From positions 1 to 35,920 of IMG/VR virus record IMGVR_UViG_3300004369_000057: a DNA stretch of 35,920 bases; one strand, given 5' to 3'. The stretch is from a virus. The notes beneath the pieces were generated by a model. The model ran no database searches and was not told where the DNA came from. It was given only the letters and a program-made list of their open reading frames with translations. Position 1 is the stretch's first letter. Each line of letters begins with the position of its first letter. Positions 1 to 7,303 of the stretch are shown piece by piece. Both the position numbers and the translations under genes were made by a program.

Positions 1-46
1 TAGATACGGAAAACACTGTGAATAACCAGTGAATAAAGGCACCAGA

Positions 47-238
47 ATGATTCCTACACCAGAATCCAGAGCAAGAAAGATCGCCCAGCTAACTGAAGAA
101 AACGAGCAGATAGCTGAAGAGGCTCACTCGCTTCAGGAAAAGGTGGCGGAGTTAAACGCGCAAATCCTGGAACTGAAGCAAGACTCAGAAGCAAATGATT
201 TCCTGATAGCTGAACTGAAGCTAGAGGGTGATAGGTAA
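47..238 (+). CDS. Small coiled-coil protein, function unknown
   Basis: The 63-residue product is nearly all charged heptad-like helix (repeating E, L and Q), so a dimeric coiled coil is likely. I chose the ATG at 47 because an AAAGG Shine-Dalgarno sequence lies about 7 nt upstream; a GTG at 29 is in the same frame but has no such site. It precedes the primase-type zinc protein and may belong to the early operon. No family recognised. Confidence 0.55.
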   Translation: MIPTPESRARKIAQLTEENEQIAEEAHSLQEKVAELNAQILELKQDSEANDFLIAELKLEGDR

Positions 239-295
239 CATGCTCAAATAAGCGCAATGTGCGGTATAAAGGATTTTTGACCTAAAGGGCAAGAT

Positions 296-673
296 GTGAG
301 CAAGGCGGAAAAAATAGTAGAGCGGTTGGAGTTTTGTAAGCAGGTATCTGGAAACAGATGGATTGCCAGATGCCCAGCGCACGATGATAGATCGCCCAGC
401 CTTTCTATCACTCAAGTCAACGATGGGCGTGTATTGATTCACTGCCACGCAGGGTGTGGCGGCAACGACATACTAACCTCTATTGGGCTTGAGTGGGCCG
501 ACCTGTATCCAGACGATGACAATTATTCTCCTTTGGTTAAACGCAGAGTGCGTGATAGCTACAACGACTTGGTTGTTGGGATAGCTGAGGCCAGGGCGAA
601 GGAAGGCCACAGGTTGAGCGAAGAAGACAAGCGGATTGTATTGCAGGCGAAACTTAAGAGGCTGGCAGGTTAA
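296..673 (+). CDS. Primase-type CHC2 zinc-binding protein
   Basis: The 125-residue protein carries a primase-like zinc module: C26-P-A-H29 at one end and C50-H-A-G-C54 at the other, with the typical DRSPSLSI segment between them. In DnaG and T7 gp4 this module reads the template during primer synthesis. The TOPRIM catalytic domain is absent and the rest is short and charged, so this is a stand-alone zinc domain. GTG start with AAAGGG 6 nt upstream. Its stop overlaps the next start (TAATG), linking it to the primosomal protein and helicase. It probably assists primer-site recognition with a host or other phage primase; that role is inference. Confidence 0.75.
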   Translation: MSKAEKIVERLEFCKQVSGNRWIARCPAHDDRSPSLSITQVNDGRVLIHCHAGCGGNDILTSIGLEWADLYPDDDNYSPLVKRRVRDSYNDLVVGIAEARAKEGHRLSEEDKRIVLQAKLKRLAG

Positions 674-1410
674 TGGCAGGGGACTGGATAAAAATGCGAA
701 CAGGACTGAGAAAGAACCCCAAGACAATCCTAATGGCAAACTATCTTTCCAGCAGCCGGGAGTTTATGGACTGGTGGAGTGACCCTGTTAGGAAAAGTTG
801 TGATAACAGCGTAACGGAACTAGTAACGATGGCAAATGTAACACGAGTAACAGTGTGTGGTTTGCTTGAAGTTTGGGGGTCGGTGAATGAGTCAATCGGA
901 GAGTCCGGATTGATTAAAAATTTGAGCCTGCAAATTATCGATGACATTGCAGATATTCCCGGTTTCGGTGAGGCGATGAAATATGCTGGCTGGGTTATTG
1001 AGCGAGAGCAAGGCATTGAATTTCCAAACTTTTCTGAGCATAACGTTCCAGACAAACAACGTAAAGGGCCAGCTAAAACCAATGCCCAACGGCAGGCAGA
1101 ATACAGGGAAAGAAAGCGGCAAAAAGAAGCCTGTAACGAAAGTAACGAAAGTAACGGAAGAGAAGAGAAGAGAAGAGAAGATAACAATAGGGGGTTTTCA
1201 CCCCCGAGTGTGGAAGAGGTCAGGGAGTATTGTAAGTCACGCAATAACGGAATTGACCCGGAGCAATTCGTTGCCTTTTACGGCTCAAAGGGCTGGATGA
1301 TAGGCAAAAACAAAATGAAAGATTGGAAGCAGGCCATCATCACGTGGGAATCCCAGCGGAAGCAAAACGCGCCTGAGCAAACCCCAACATTCAGGGCGGG
1401 GGGCTTATGA
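673..1410 (+). CDS. Phage primosomal / helicase-loader-like replication protein
   Basis: The protein has 245 residues. The N-terminus (residues 1-130, beginning MAGDWIKMRTGL) resembles the winged-helix-like domain of phage replication proteins. A lysine/arginine-rich linker (about 135-170) comes from a repetitive stretch of AACGAAAGT and AGAAG units. The C-terminus contains the GWMIGKNKMKDWKQAIITWE signature of DnaT/DnaD-like primosomal proteins. It lies directly before a DnaB-like helicase with an ATGA overlap, the usual place for a helicase loader or origin-binding protein. I infer that it brings the helicase to the phage origin. Family by pattern only. Confidence 0.65.
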   Translation: MAGDWIKMRTGLRKNPKTILMANYLSSSREFMDWWSDPVRKSCDNSVTELVTMANVTRVTVCGLLEVWGSVNESIGESGLIKNLSLQIIDDIADIPGFGEAMKYAGWVIEREQGIEFPNFSEHNVPDKQRKGPAKTNAQRQAEYRERKRQKEACNESNESNGREEKRREDNNRGFSPPSVEEVREYCKSRNNGIDPEQFVAFYGSKGWMIGKNKMKDWKQAIITWESQRKQNAPEQTPTFRAGGL

Positions 1411-2345
1411 GAATCCCTGACGGAGTCAACTTTAGCGATTACATCAACATCGTCGGAGAGCTTGAGGCACAGGAAATCCACTCAGCGGGATACTGGCAGG
1501 AAAAACTCTTGGAGCGAGCCAAGGGGCCGAAGATTTGGGGCGACAAACTTCCGTGGGGGAAGACACACAACCACTTCCGGTTACGCCCCGGTGAGCTAAC
1601 GGTATGGGCGGGCATTAACGGGCACAAGAAATCTTTGCTGCTGGGCCAGGTCATGTTGAATTTGGCTAACACCCGAAAGATTGCCATTGCTTCGCTGGAG
1701 ATGTACCCCGAAGAGACATTGTTCAGGATGTGTATGCAAGCCTCTGGGGTTAGGGATGGGTCTTTGTCTCCGGCATACATCAAGGAATTCAGCCGGTACG
1801 TGGATCGCAACGTCCTGATCTACGACCAGCTAGACACGGTTCCCACGGAAAAGATTTTGGGCTTTGTTCACTACTGCGCCAAGGAACTGAAGTGCAATCA
1901 CATCGTCTTGGATTCGCTTTCCAAGTGTGGAATTAAAAACGACATGGACGAAGAGGCGAACTTTATCAACCGCCTTCAGTGGGCCGCCAAGAACCTTCAC
2001 TGTCACGTCCATCTGGTTCACCACGTCAAGAAGCCCCAGCACTCCAACAAGCACTATCGGCCAAACAAGTTTGACGTAAAGGGCAACGGCGCACTAACTG
2101 ACCTTGCGGACAACGTAATTATTGTGTGGAAGAACATTCGGCGCGAGGAAGAGCTTGAGAAAAAAGCAGAGGGATTTCCCTATGACGCAGAGCTTGTGCT
2201 GAACACTTGTGACCAAGAGTTGCTTGTTGAGAAACAGCGTCACGGGCAGTGGGAAGGATATTTCAAGTTATGGTTCCACCCATCGGGCCAGTTTCTTGCA
2301 AGCGAAGGAAACTCTATTCCTTTAAATTTGGCCGAGGCCGCGTAA
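1407..2345 (+). CDS. DnaB/T7 gp4-like replicative helicase
   Basis: This 312-residue RecA-fold ATPase has Walker A GINGHKKS at residues 69-76, the DnaB H1a motif SLEM with catalytic-type E98, and Walker B HIVLD ending at D169. A VHLVHHVKKP segment and a later NGALTDLADNVIIVWKN segment match motifs H3 and H4 of hexameric helicases. It has no primase domain; the 125-residue zinc protein two genes upstream supplies only that module. Expected role: 5'-3' unwinding at the phage fork. Overlaps the upstream gene by ATGA and the downstream gene by TAATG. Confidence 0.88.
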   Translation: MRIPDGVNFSDYINIVGELEAQEIHSAGYWQEKLLERAKGPKIWGDKLPWGKTHNHFRLRPGELTVWAGINGHKKSLLLGQVMLNLANTRKIAIASLEMYPEETLFRMCMQASGVRDGSLSPAYIKEFSRYVDRNVLIYDQLDTVPTEKILGFVHYCAKELKCNHIVLDSLSKCGIKNDMDEEANFINRLQWAAKNLHCHVHLVHHVKKPQHSNKHYRPNKFDVKGNGALTDLADNVIIVWKNIRREEELEKKAEGFPYDAELVLNTCDQELLVEKQRHGQWEGYFKLWFHPSGQFLASEGNSIPLNLAEAA

Positions 2346-2620
2346 TGCCCGGAGCTATGAGCATTCACCACATCCCTAAAGCACAGGGAGACATTGGCGA
2401 GATACACGCCCGAGAGGGTTTGTTCGGGTCAATGAGGGATGAGCAGCCAGACCCAAAATCACCCTGGTTCGAGCAGAGAAGGCATGATGCTTGTCGGGTT
2501 GAGATGCTACTACACCGCTACCCAGACGCAGACAGGGCTGGGAAGGAATACTGCAGGAAGACTATTAACGCACTGGAGAACAACATTTATTGGGATACGG
2601 GGAGGCCATGTGATTCCTAA
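2345..2620 (+). CDS. Hypothetical early protein (91 aa)
   Basis: Start at the ATG overlapping the helicase stop (TAATG); an in-frame ATG at 2357 (MSIHHIPK) is an alternative. The product is polar, with a helical C-terminal half rich in R, E and H (EQRRHDACRVEMLLHRYPD). No family recognised. Its 3' end overlaps the following small gene, so the two are probably translated together. Position suggests a replication or host-takeover accessory, but nothing in the sequence proves it. Confidence 0.6.
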   Translation: MPGAMSIHHIPKAQGDIGEIHAREGLFGSMRDEQPDPKSPWFEQRRHDACRVEMLLHRYPDADRAGKEYCRKTINALENNIYWDTGRPCDS

Positions 2621-2798
2621 CTCAGAATGCACAGCAATGTACGACCTTGGCAGGCAGGCAAGAGAGGCGGGTTATGGGCTTATCTCTTGTAACGTCCGAG
2701 ACCCGATAAAGAAATCTTGGTGGCTAGCAGGCTGGCATGATCTTGATATGGAGAAGGGTGTAACCCGGTACTTCACAGACTACAAGGTAGCGGCATGA
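2610..2798 (+). CDS. RMF/CrpP-like small protein
   Basis: GTG start with a strong GGGGAGG 4 nt upstream, inside the end of the preceding gene. The 62-residue product has the spacing of ribosome-modulation-factor-like phage proteins: a LGRQAREAG helix, a C-N turn, then WWLAGWHD. In cellular RMF this two-helix fold binds 30S ribosomes and promotes hibernation; phage relatives are mostly uncharacterised. It lacks RMF's high basic charge, so ribosome binding is only a possibility. It ends at TGA overlapping the next ATG. Confidence 0.55.
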   Translation: MIPNSECTAMYDLGRQAREAGYGLISCNVRDPIKKSWWLAGWHDLDMEKGVTRYFTDYKVAA

Positions 2799-3199
2799 AC
2801 CAATTTTGGATAGCCAATTCCGTAACCACCCGCGAAGAGTTTCTTGCATACGCCAAGAAGCTGATGGACGAAAACCCCTATGTTATGTGGGAGTGGGTGT
2901 ACGGAAAGCCGAGGACAGGCAAGCAGAACAATTCTCTATGGCTATTTTGCAGGCTGTTGGCAGAGGAGCTAAACAAGCACGGGATCACCTTTCAGGAGTT
3001 TTTCAAGGAAGGCTATCAAGTCCCCTGGTCAAAAGACATTGTAAAGGAAAACATCTGGAATCCCATGCAGAAAGCGGTAGCGGGTGAGACCAGTAGCGCA
3101 GACTTAACCACCATCGAGGTTCAGCAAATCTATGAACACATCAATTCAAAAGCGGCTGACGCTGGCATTCACGTGCCTTGGCCTGTGAGGGATAAGTAG
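2795..3199 (+). CDS. NinB-like phage recombination-associated protein
   Basis: The 134-residue protein contains RTGKQNNSLWLFCRLLAEEL, which aligns in pattern with the QNRKLWACL helix of lambda NinB (Orf), followed by a conserved IPW-type segment (VPWSKDIVKENIWNPMQ) and a C-terminal HVPWP. This family is widespread in phage early operons. Lambda Orf is a recombination mediator acting with SSB on single-stranded DNA. NinG downstream and the ssb tail at the window's end make a recombination role plausible, but the NinB link rests on motif pattern only. Confidence 0.5.
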   Translation: MNQFWIANSVTTREEFLAYAKKLMDENPYVMWEWVYGKPRTGKQNNSLWLFCRLLAEELNKHGITFQEFFKEGYQVPWSKDIVKENIWNPMQKAVAGETSSADLTTIEVQQIYEHINSKAADAGIHVPWPVRDK

Positions 3200-4425
3200 T
3201 GCCTAAGAACTGGAACTGGATAGCCGTACCAGAAGAAGCTGTCACTTTGTTTTCAACAGAGAATCAGCGCAGGGTGTTTTCCCAGCTACGGCAAGGGAAG
3301 ATGTTTAAAGAAATCTCTAAGGAAAACGGGGTTTCTTTCAATGCTATAGAACACACTGTGGCGAGGATGAAAGCGACCCTCGGAAGGCACGGCTGTGATC
3401 CGGAGCATGACTACCTGATAACGGCAGGCTCCCCTTTTGTACTGAATAACAAGACTGTCCACAGGAAGGTAAATCCAGAGACGGGGGAGCTAGAGGTTCA
3501 CCAGATATGGGATAAGCCAACGATTTCAGCAGAGGGCATGGAAGAGGCTTTCAGGGAGTTCATATCCGGCCTGTGTTCTGACATAAAACCAGTTAAAGCC
3601 AAGGCAGCACCAAAGACCAAGACAGACTCGGATTTGCTTTCTGCGATATTCATCGGTGACGCGCATCTTGGCATGTACGCCTATGGAAAAGAAACCAAGC
3701 ACTCAGATTTTGACACTGACATAGCGGTTAAGGGTTTGAGGGATGCTGTAGATGACTTAGTGGAGAGAGCGCCAAACGCAGAGACCTGCATGATTGTTGA
3801 TGTAGGCGATTTCATGCACCAGAACGGCACGGCAGCTAAGACAGCGAAAGGAACAGAGCTAGATGTGGACTCCAGGTATCCCAGAGTCCTCCGGCAGTCT
3901 GGAAAGGTTATGAAGTACATCATTTCCAGAGCTTTAGAAAAGTTCAAGAAGGTGATTGTTGTTATTTCAAGAGGAAACCACAACCAAGACCCCGCTATTG
4001 CTGTGCAGGAGATTCTATCCGCCTACTTCCACGATGAGCCACGGGTTCAGGTATTGGATACGGATGGATACTTCCACTATATCGAATGGGGCAAGTGGTT
4101 ATTCGGAGTAAATCACGGGGACAAGATCAAACCTCCCAAGCTGGTAAGCGTTATGGCTAGGGATATGGCAACGGCTTGGGGCAGGACAACTCACAGAATG
4201 TGGGCTTTGGGGCATTACCACCACGAGCAGGTAATGGAGATGGAGGGCTGTACTGTTCACCGATTTGGCGCTTTGCCCCCGCCTGATGCTTGGCACGCCT
4301 CCTCTGGATACGGCGGGGACGGTCAGATGCAGATGATTACCTTCAGGAAGGAAGGCGGGAAGCATTCTACTTTGGTGTATGACGTGCCGAGACCGATTGT
4401 TGAGCCTGATGTGGTGATTGCATGA
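3199..4425 (+). CDS. Calcineurin-like metallophosphoesterase with N-terminal HTH
   Basis: The 408-residue protein has all metal-binding blocks of the calcineurin-like superfamily: D154-x-H156 (GDAHLG), G203-D204, G259-N260-H261, H306, and G338-H339-x-H341. Residues about 21-60 form a helix-turn-helix resembling sigma/LuxR C-terminal domains (MFKEISKENGVSFNAIEH). This suggests DNA targeting followed by a phosphodiesterase or nuclease active site, as in Mre11/SbcD-type enzymes, though size and substrate are unknown. GTG start overlaps the previous TAG. The early-operon setting fits DNA processing; phosphatase activity on protein or nucleotides cannot be excluded. Confidence 0.8.
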   Translation: MPKNWNWIAVPEEAVTLFSTENQRRVFSQLRQGKMFKEISKENGVSFNAIEHTVARMKATLGRHGCDPEHDYLITAGSPFVLNNKTVHRKVNPETGELEVHQIWDKPTISAEGMEEAFREFISGLCSDIKPVKAKAAPKTKTDSDLLSAIFIGDAHLGMYAYGKETKHSDFDTDIAVKGLRDAVDDLVERAPNAETCMIVDVGDFMHQNGTAAKTAKGTELDVDSRYPRVLRQSGKVMKYIISRALEKFKKVIVVISRGNHNQDPAIAVQEILSAYFHDEPRVQVLDTDGYFHYIEWGKWLFGVNHGDKIKPPKLVSVMARDMATAWGRTTHRMWALGHYHHEQVMEMEGCTVHRFGALPPPDAWHASSGYGGDGQMQMITFRKEGGKHSTLVYDVPRPIVEPDVVIA

Positions 4426-4679
4426 CATACCTAGTGCTATTCGCCTTCACTTTCGTTTCTGTCTTCCTAAGAAGCAGGCAGCAGCTAAATGTTGTGCATT
4501 ACAAGTGGTCAAGAATCCCGCTCACGTCTTACGGGATGCAGTTGTGTCAGGTGGCGAGCATTTTATTGATAGTTGAACTATCCACGCCTGTAGAGATATT
4601 CGGAGCGGTTCTGTCAGGAGGCACAGGGGCTTGCTTGGGGTGCTTTCTGGGTATGTGGTTACACAAGAGGCAGGATTGA
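4422..4679 (+). CDS. Small membrane protein (85 aa)
   Basis: Three hydrophobic stretches are visible: residues 3-16, about 38-52, and about 58-78 (Gly-rich, with GACLGCFLG). A hydrophilic NVVHYKWSRIPL loop sits between the first two. ATGA overlap with the phosphoesterase. Size and topology are compatible with a holin or an early inner-membrane protein, but its place in the early operon argues against a lysis role. No family assigned. Confidence 0.65.
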   Translation: MTYLVLFAFTFVSVFLRSRQQLNVVHYKWSRIPLTSYGMQLCQVASILLIVELSTPVEIFGAVLSGGTGACLGCFLGMWLHKRQD

Positions 4680-4691
4680 GGAGGAGAGGGA

Positions 4692-4835
4692 ATGAACAGG
4701 TCTACTACGAACAGAGCGCTGATTGTTGTGAACATCATTTGCGCGGCATTAATGGCAGTTTCTGGCTCATACGGGGTTATGAGCATAAACCTTGTGGCCT
4801 TTGCTCTCCTGACTTACGTCGAGGCAAGCACATGA
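4692..4835 (+). CDS. Very small membrane protein (47 aa)
   Basis: This short gene has a very strong ribosome-binding site (AGGAGGAGAGGG) just before the ATG. The peptide has a short basic N-terminus, one hydrophobic segment (ALIVVNIICAALMAV) and a second weaker one (INLVAFALLTY). Its TGA overlaps the next ATG. The strong RBS and tight coupling on both sides argue it is real. Function unknown. Confidence 0.65.
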   Translation: MNRSTTNRALIVVNIICAALMAVSGSYGVMSINLVAFALLTYVEAST

Positions 4836-5062
4836 ACACCGCCACCATCACTGAAGAAGAGTACCAAGCAGCCAAAACCAACGAGGAAAGGCTGGAGCTA
4901 TTTAAGTCAAAGGGTCTTCCCATGAGGGACAACGGCACTATGGACACAGACAACTACACCATCCTTCAGAGGAAGGTTGTTACCTACAATTACAAGTGGG
5001 CACCGATAGGCGAGATATTTGTCAGGGCTGTAGAGGGGCCGACAAGTGGCAACAGCGACTAG
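4832..5062 (+). CDS. Hypothetical early protein (76 aa)
   Basis: ATG overlaps the TGA of the small membrane protein. Acidic N-terminal helix (EEEYQAAKTNEERLELF), then a possible beta region (NYTILQRKVVTYNYKWAPIG). Cysteine-free. No family recognised. Its 3' end overlaps the ninG-like gene by 17 nt. Confidence 0.6.
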   Translation: MNTATITEEEYQAAKTNEERLELFKSKGLPMRDNGTMDTDNYTILQRKVVTYNYKWAPIGEIFVRAVEGPTSGNSD

Positions 5063-5486
5063 GAAGAAAGCAGGGAGCCTTGACTCAGTTAGGGAGAAGC
5101 TAGCCACAGCCCTACAGAAGCTTGTCAGGCTCAAAGAGGCGGTCAATCACCCTAATGGTTACGTCCAGTGTTGGTCATGCGGAATATGGAAGCACTGGAA
5201 GGAAATGCAGGGCGGTCACTGGATTGAAAGGACTAAGAAATCCACTAAGACCATAGAAGAAAACATCCATCCTCAGTGTGCGGGATGTAACGGGTTTGGC
5301 TGGAAGTACGCAACAGAGAAGAAGGATAGGTACTGCCGGAACATGAGAGATTTTTACGGGGATGACTTTTGTGACGAATTAATTGCTTTGAGTAACACCC
5401 CCGTTAAGGAATATCGGGCAGACATTGAAGAGAGATTGAAAGAAGTCAGGGCACAGATTAAGGAACTGGAGAAGGAGGCGGCGTGA
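5046..5486 (+). CDS. ninG: NinG/Rap-like recombination endonuclease
   Basis: The 146-residue protein has a zinc centre C42-W-S-C45 ... G-G-H58-W-I ... C78-A-G-C81-N, the layout of lambda NinG (Rap), a structure-specific nuclease acting on recombination intermediates. An N-terminal helix and a C-terminal charged coiled coil (residues 115-145) flank the core. GTG start, with GAGGGG about 8 nt upstream. Together with a NinB-like gene upstream and a Q-position gene downstream it reproduces the lambda nin-region order. Confidence 0.75.
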   Translation: MATATRKKAGSLDSVREKLATALQKLVRLKEAVNHPNGYVQCWSCGIWKHWKEMQGGHWIERTKKSTKTIEENIHPQCAGCNGFGWKYATEKKDRYCRNMRDFYGDDFCDELIALSNTPVKEYRADIEERLKEVRAQIKELEKEAA

Positions 5487-5701
5487 AACAATTTGATACT
5501 GATCTGGTATTTTTTGAAGAGCAGAACTGCCCAGATTTGGGCAGCTATGTCTGTGTTGACGTATACGGCGAGGGAGGGTTTGGAAACACGGCAATAGGAA
5601 TGGGCAGAACCAGATTGGCGGCAATCAAGGCTGCAAGGAAAAGGCTTGGCAGATTGCTTAAAGATTTGGACAGGATGGAAAAGTTGGAGAATCGGCGTTG
5701 A
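5483..5701 (+). CDS. Hypothetical early protein (72 aa)
   Basis: GTG start overlapping the ninG stop (GTGA). The first half is acidic and strand-rich (FDTDLVFFEEQNCPDLGSYV); the second half is a basic helix (AAIKAARKRLGRLLKDLDRM). A central GEGGFGNTAIGMG stretch could be a turn. No family recognised. Coupled to the next gene by a TTGA overlap. Confidence 0.6.
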   Translation: MKQFDTDLVFFEEQNCPDLGSYVCVDVYGEGGFGNTAIGMGRTRLAAIKAARKRLGRLLKDLDRMEKLENRR

Positions 5702-6198
5702 GCAAACAATCCACCGTTACCAAGCTAATCAACATCTACCTAGACGGCCTAGTGTCGATAGGTAACGATGCTGGATGGGAGGGCGATAGCTTTCTTGCTA
5801 GGGTGATTCAGTTTGCCGGAGTACCGCCCAAGGGTACAGGCATGGATCAGTCTAACCAAGCCATGATAAACGCTATGGACAGGTTCAAGGCGAAGCATAA
5901 GGACTTCCCCTTGATTAATGGGATAGTAACGCGGCTCGTGTCTAAGCCAGCCACAAGGCGGCATATCCTGGCCCTACTGATTGCCCTGTACTATCACGGA
6001 ATCAACGACAGGACGGGCAAGGCGTACTCAGACGATGACTTAATCTCTATCTGGGCAGAACACTGCAACCGAGCGCCTTGGGACGATGCGGAACTGCTGA
6101 ATCTGAAAAGGGAAGAGGCTTTGCGCCAATTTGAGTATGGAAAATGGAGAGCAGCGCCGAGGCTGATTCGACGGGAACTCATGCTTGACACTGTATAA
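5698..6198 (+). CDS. Putative late-gene regulator in the Q position
   Basis: The 166-residue protein starts at TTG overlapping the preceding stop. It is the last gene of the early operon, after ninB- and ninG-like genes and before the lysis region, exactly where lambdoid phages keep the Q antiterminator or DUF1133-type late regulators. The C-terminal part (LLIALYYHGIND...DDLISIWAEHCN...RRELM) is helical and recalls DUF1133. I see no zinc motif. The role rests mainly on synteny. Its stop codon lies inside the LexA box of the next unit. Confidence 0.45.
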   Translation: MSKQSTVTKLINIYLDGLVSIGNDAGWEGDSFLARVIQFAGVPPKGTGMDQSNQAMINAMDRFKAKHKDFPLINGIVTRLVSKPATRRHILALLIALYYHGINDRTGKAYSDDDLISIWAEHCNRAPWDDAELLNLKREEALRQFEYGKWRAAPRLIRRELMLDTV

Positions 6199-6213
6199 AT
6201 ATACAGTCATAAT
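6185..6213 (+). promoter_or_regulatory. LexA-controlled sigma70 promoter
   Basis: A perfect -35 TTGACA (6185-6190) is followed by a 17-nt spacer and the -10 CATAAT (6208-6213, five of six consensus). The entire spacer is an SOS operator. Expected transcription start is near 6220, about 30 nt before the TTG of the T5orf172-like gene. LexA bound here would block RNA polymerase directly, so DNA damage should switch it on. Confidence 0.88.
6191..6206. promoter_or_regulatory. LexA box (SOS operator)
   Basis: The sequence is CTGTATAAATATACAG, the CTGT-N8-ACAG form of the enterobacterial LexA site with an alternating A/T core. With flanking bases it is an 8-bp perfect inverted repeat around AA (6190-6207). 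It also contains the stop codon of the upstream Q-position gene. Confidence 0.9.
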
Positions 6214-6250
6214 GACCCCGAAATAAGTTGAGAAAATTGCGCCCCAAGCC

Positions 6251-6769
6251 TTGTCCGTAGATTGCATACCGGGATCGCCCGCCCATTACGTGTACTGTAT
6301 GATGTGCAGGGATGGTGATGGGCCTTTATATGTAAAATTTGGTCGGTCTATGCGGATAATGCAGAGGCTGACAGAAATAAAGACAAGCTGCCCGATTCCC
6401 GCAAAGTGGTTTATGACAATCCGCGCTGGCAGGCAGAAAATGGCCGTCAGGCTGGAAAAGGCATTACACGAACACTTCTCTTCACGGCATTCTACCGGAG
6501 AGTGGTTTAAGTTTGACGTGCATTCCGCTGAGGATAAAAAAGACTTTAACGAAGGGATTGCTTGGGCTGCAAAATATGTTCTTGGCTCCGCTCATCCCTA
6601 TAAATGGGACAAGTTGAGCGTTCCCGCCCTCAACAGATACAACCAAGGGAAAAAGCAAAGGTTTTTAAACTGCAAGAACAGAAACGTCATTGCAGCTAGA
6701 GCCAAAAAAGACCGGAAAAGACGCTCCGCATGGAAGGAATTGTCTGAGTATGGATCGGCAACAACCTAA
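6251..6769 (+). CDS. T5orf172/GIY-YIG-like protein under SOS control
   Basis: The 172-residue protein fits the T5orf172 (MUG113) branch of the GIY-YIG superfamily: Y13-V-Y15 (GIY strand), L26-YVKFG31 (YIG strand), R39, E69 with H73 and H75-F76 in the helix, and G83-EWF86. A lysine/arginine-rich tail (about 130-165) could contact nucleic acid. The only credible start is TTG 6251, because the domain begins at residue 12. It has its own LexA-regulated promoter and its own terminator, so it is a free-standing, damage-induced transcription unit. T5orf172 activity is not established; nuclease function is inferred from the fold. Confidence 0.8.
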   Translation: MSVDCIPGSPAHYVYCMMCRDGDGPLYVKFGRSMRIMQRLTEIKTSCPIPAKWFMTIRAGRQKMAVRLEKALHEHFSSRHSTGEWFKFDVHSAEDKKDFNEGIAWAAKYVLGSAHPYKWDKLSVPALNRYNQGKKQRFLNCKNRNVIAARAKKDRKRRSAWKELSEYGSATT

Positions 6770-6790
6770 ACATACCAAATAAGACATATT

Positions 6791-6840
6791 GGGAACCATC
6801 GTTCCCCCCCCCATAGAACCCTGCTTCGGCGGGGTTTTTT
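6791..6840 (+). terminator. Tandem hairpins and rho-independent terminator
   Basis: A first hairpin GGGAAC-CATC-GTTCCC (6791-6806) runs into a tract of nine C. The terminator proper is AACCCTGC-TTCG-GCGGGGTT (6817-6836), with an uninterrupted T run at 6835-6840. It closes the SOS-controlled unit. Confidence 0.88.
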
Positions 6841-6874
6841 GCGCCCATCAAAAGGTGAAATCTCTTCCAATGCT

Positions 6875-7303
6875 ATGAGACAGTACATCATTCCCGCATT
6901 ATTGACAGTTTCGATAAGTATTACGGGGTGGACAGCTTCCACTCAGGTCGAGGCTTTGCGGTGGTTGGAGAGATTGCAGGCAAATCAGGACTTTGCGGTA
7001 GCCAGCATAGCAAGTAACTCCGAAAGGATAGAGGCCAATAGCTCGCGCATTGTGAGCAGTGAACGCCAATTGCAGGATGTTCCAGAGATCATAGCCAAGA
7101 CTCTAGCGATACAGTCGATGTCTGGGCAGTTGACCGAGTTATCCACAGAGCGCAACAGGCTATCGAGGATAGTCAACGGATTTACCCAGATGCCAGCCAG
7201 CCCAGATGATGAAATGGCTTATCTGGACGTTCTGAGCGCCATTGATGAGCTTTGCTTTGATATGGAGAACAATCACGGGTCTTCCCATAGGGCTTGTAGG
7301 TGA
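6875..7303 (+). CDS. Membrane-anchored coiled-coil lysis-region protein
   Basis: The 142-residue product has one N-terminal membrane helix (IIPALLTVSISITGWTAST, residues about 5-23) followed by a long helical region (residues 30-105). Only C132 and C141 are near the C-terminus. Topology and position, overlapping the endolysin gene by GTGA, fit an inner-membrane spanin (Rz-like) or a single-span holin; neither is proven. ATG 6875 is chosen because the membrane helix follows at once; an AAAGGTG lies 18 nt upstream, which is long. Confidence 0.55.
   Translation: MRQYIIPALLTVSISITGWTASTQVEALRWLERLQANQDFAVASIASNSERIEANSSRIVSSERQLQDVPEIIAKTLAIQSMSGQLTELSTERNRLSRIVNGFTQMPASPDDEMAYLDVLSAIDELCFDMENNHGSSHRACR

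Noticed and set aside
1120-1200. Short tandem repeats of AACGAAAGT and AGAAG as a CRISPR or origin iteron array
   Set aside because: They are in-frame low-complexity codons of a basic linker in the primosomal protein; no spacers. An origin inside the gene remains possible but is unsupported.
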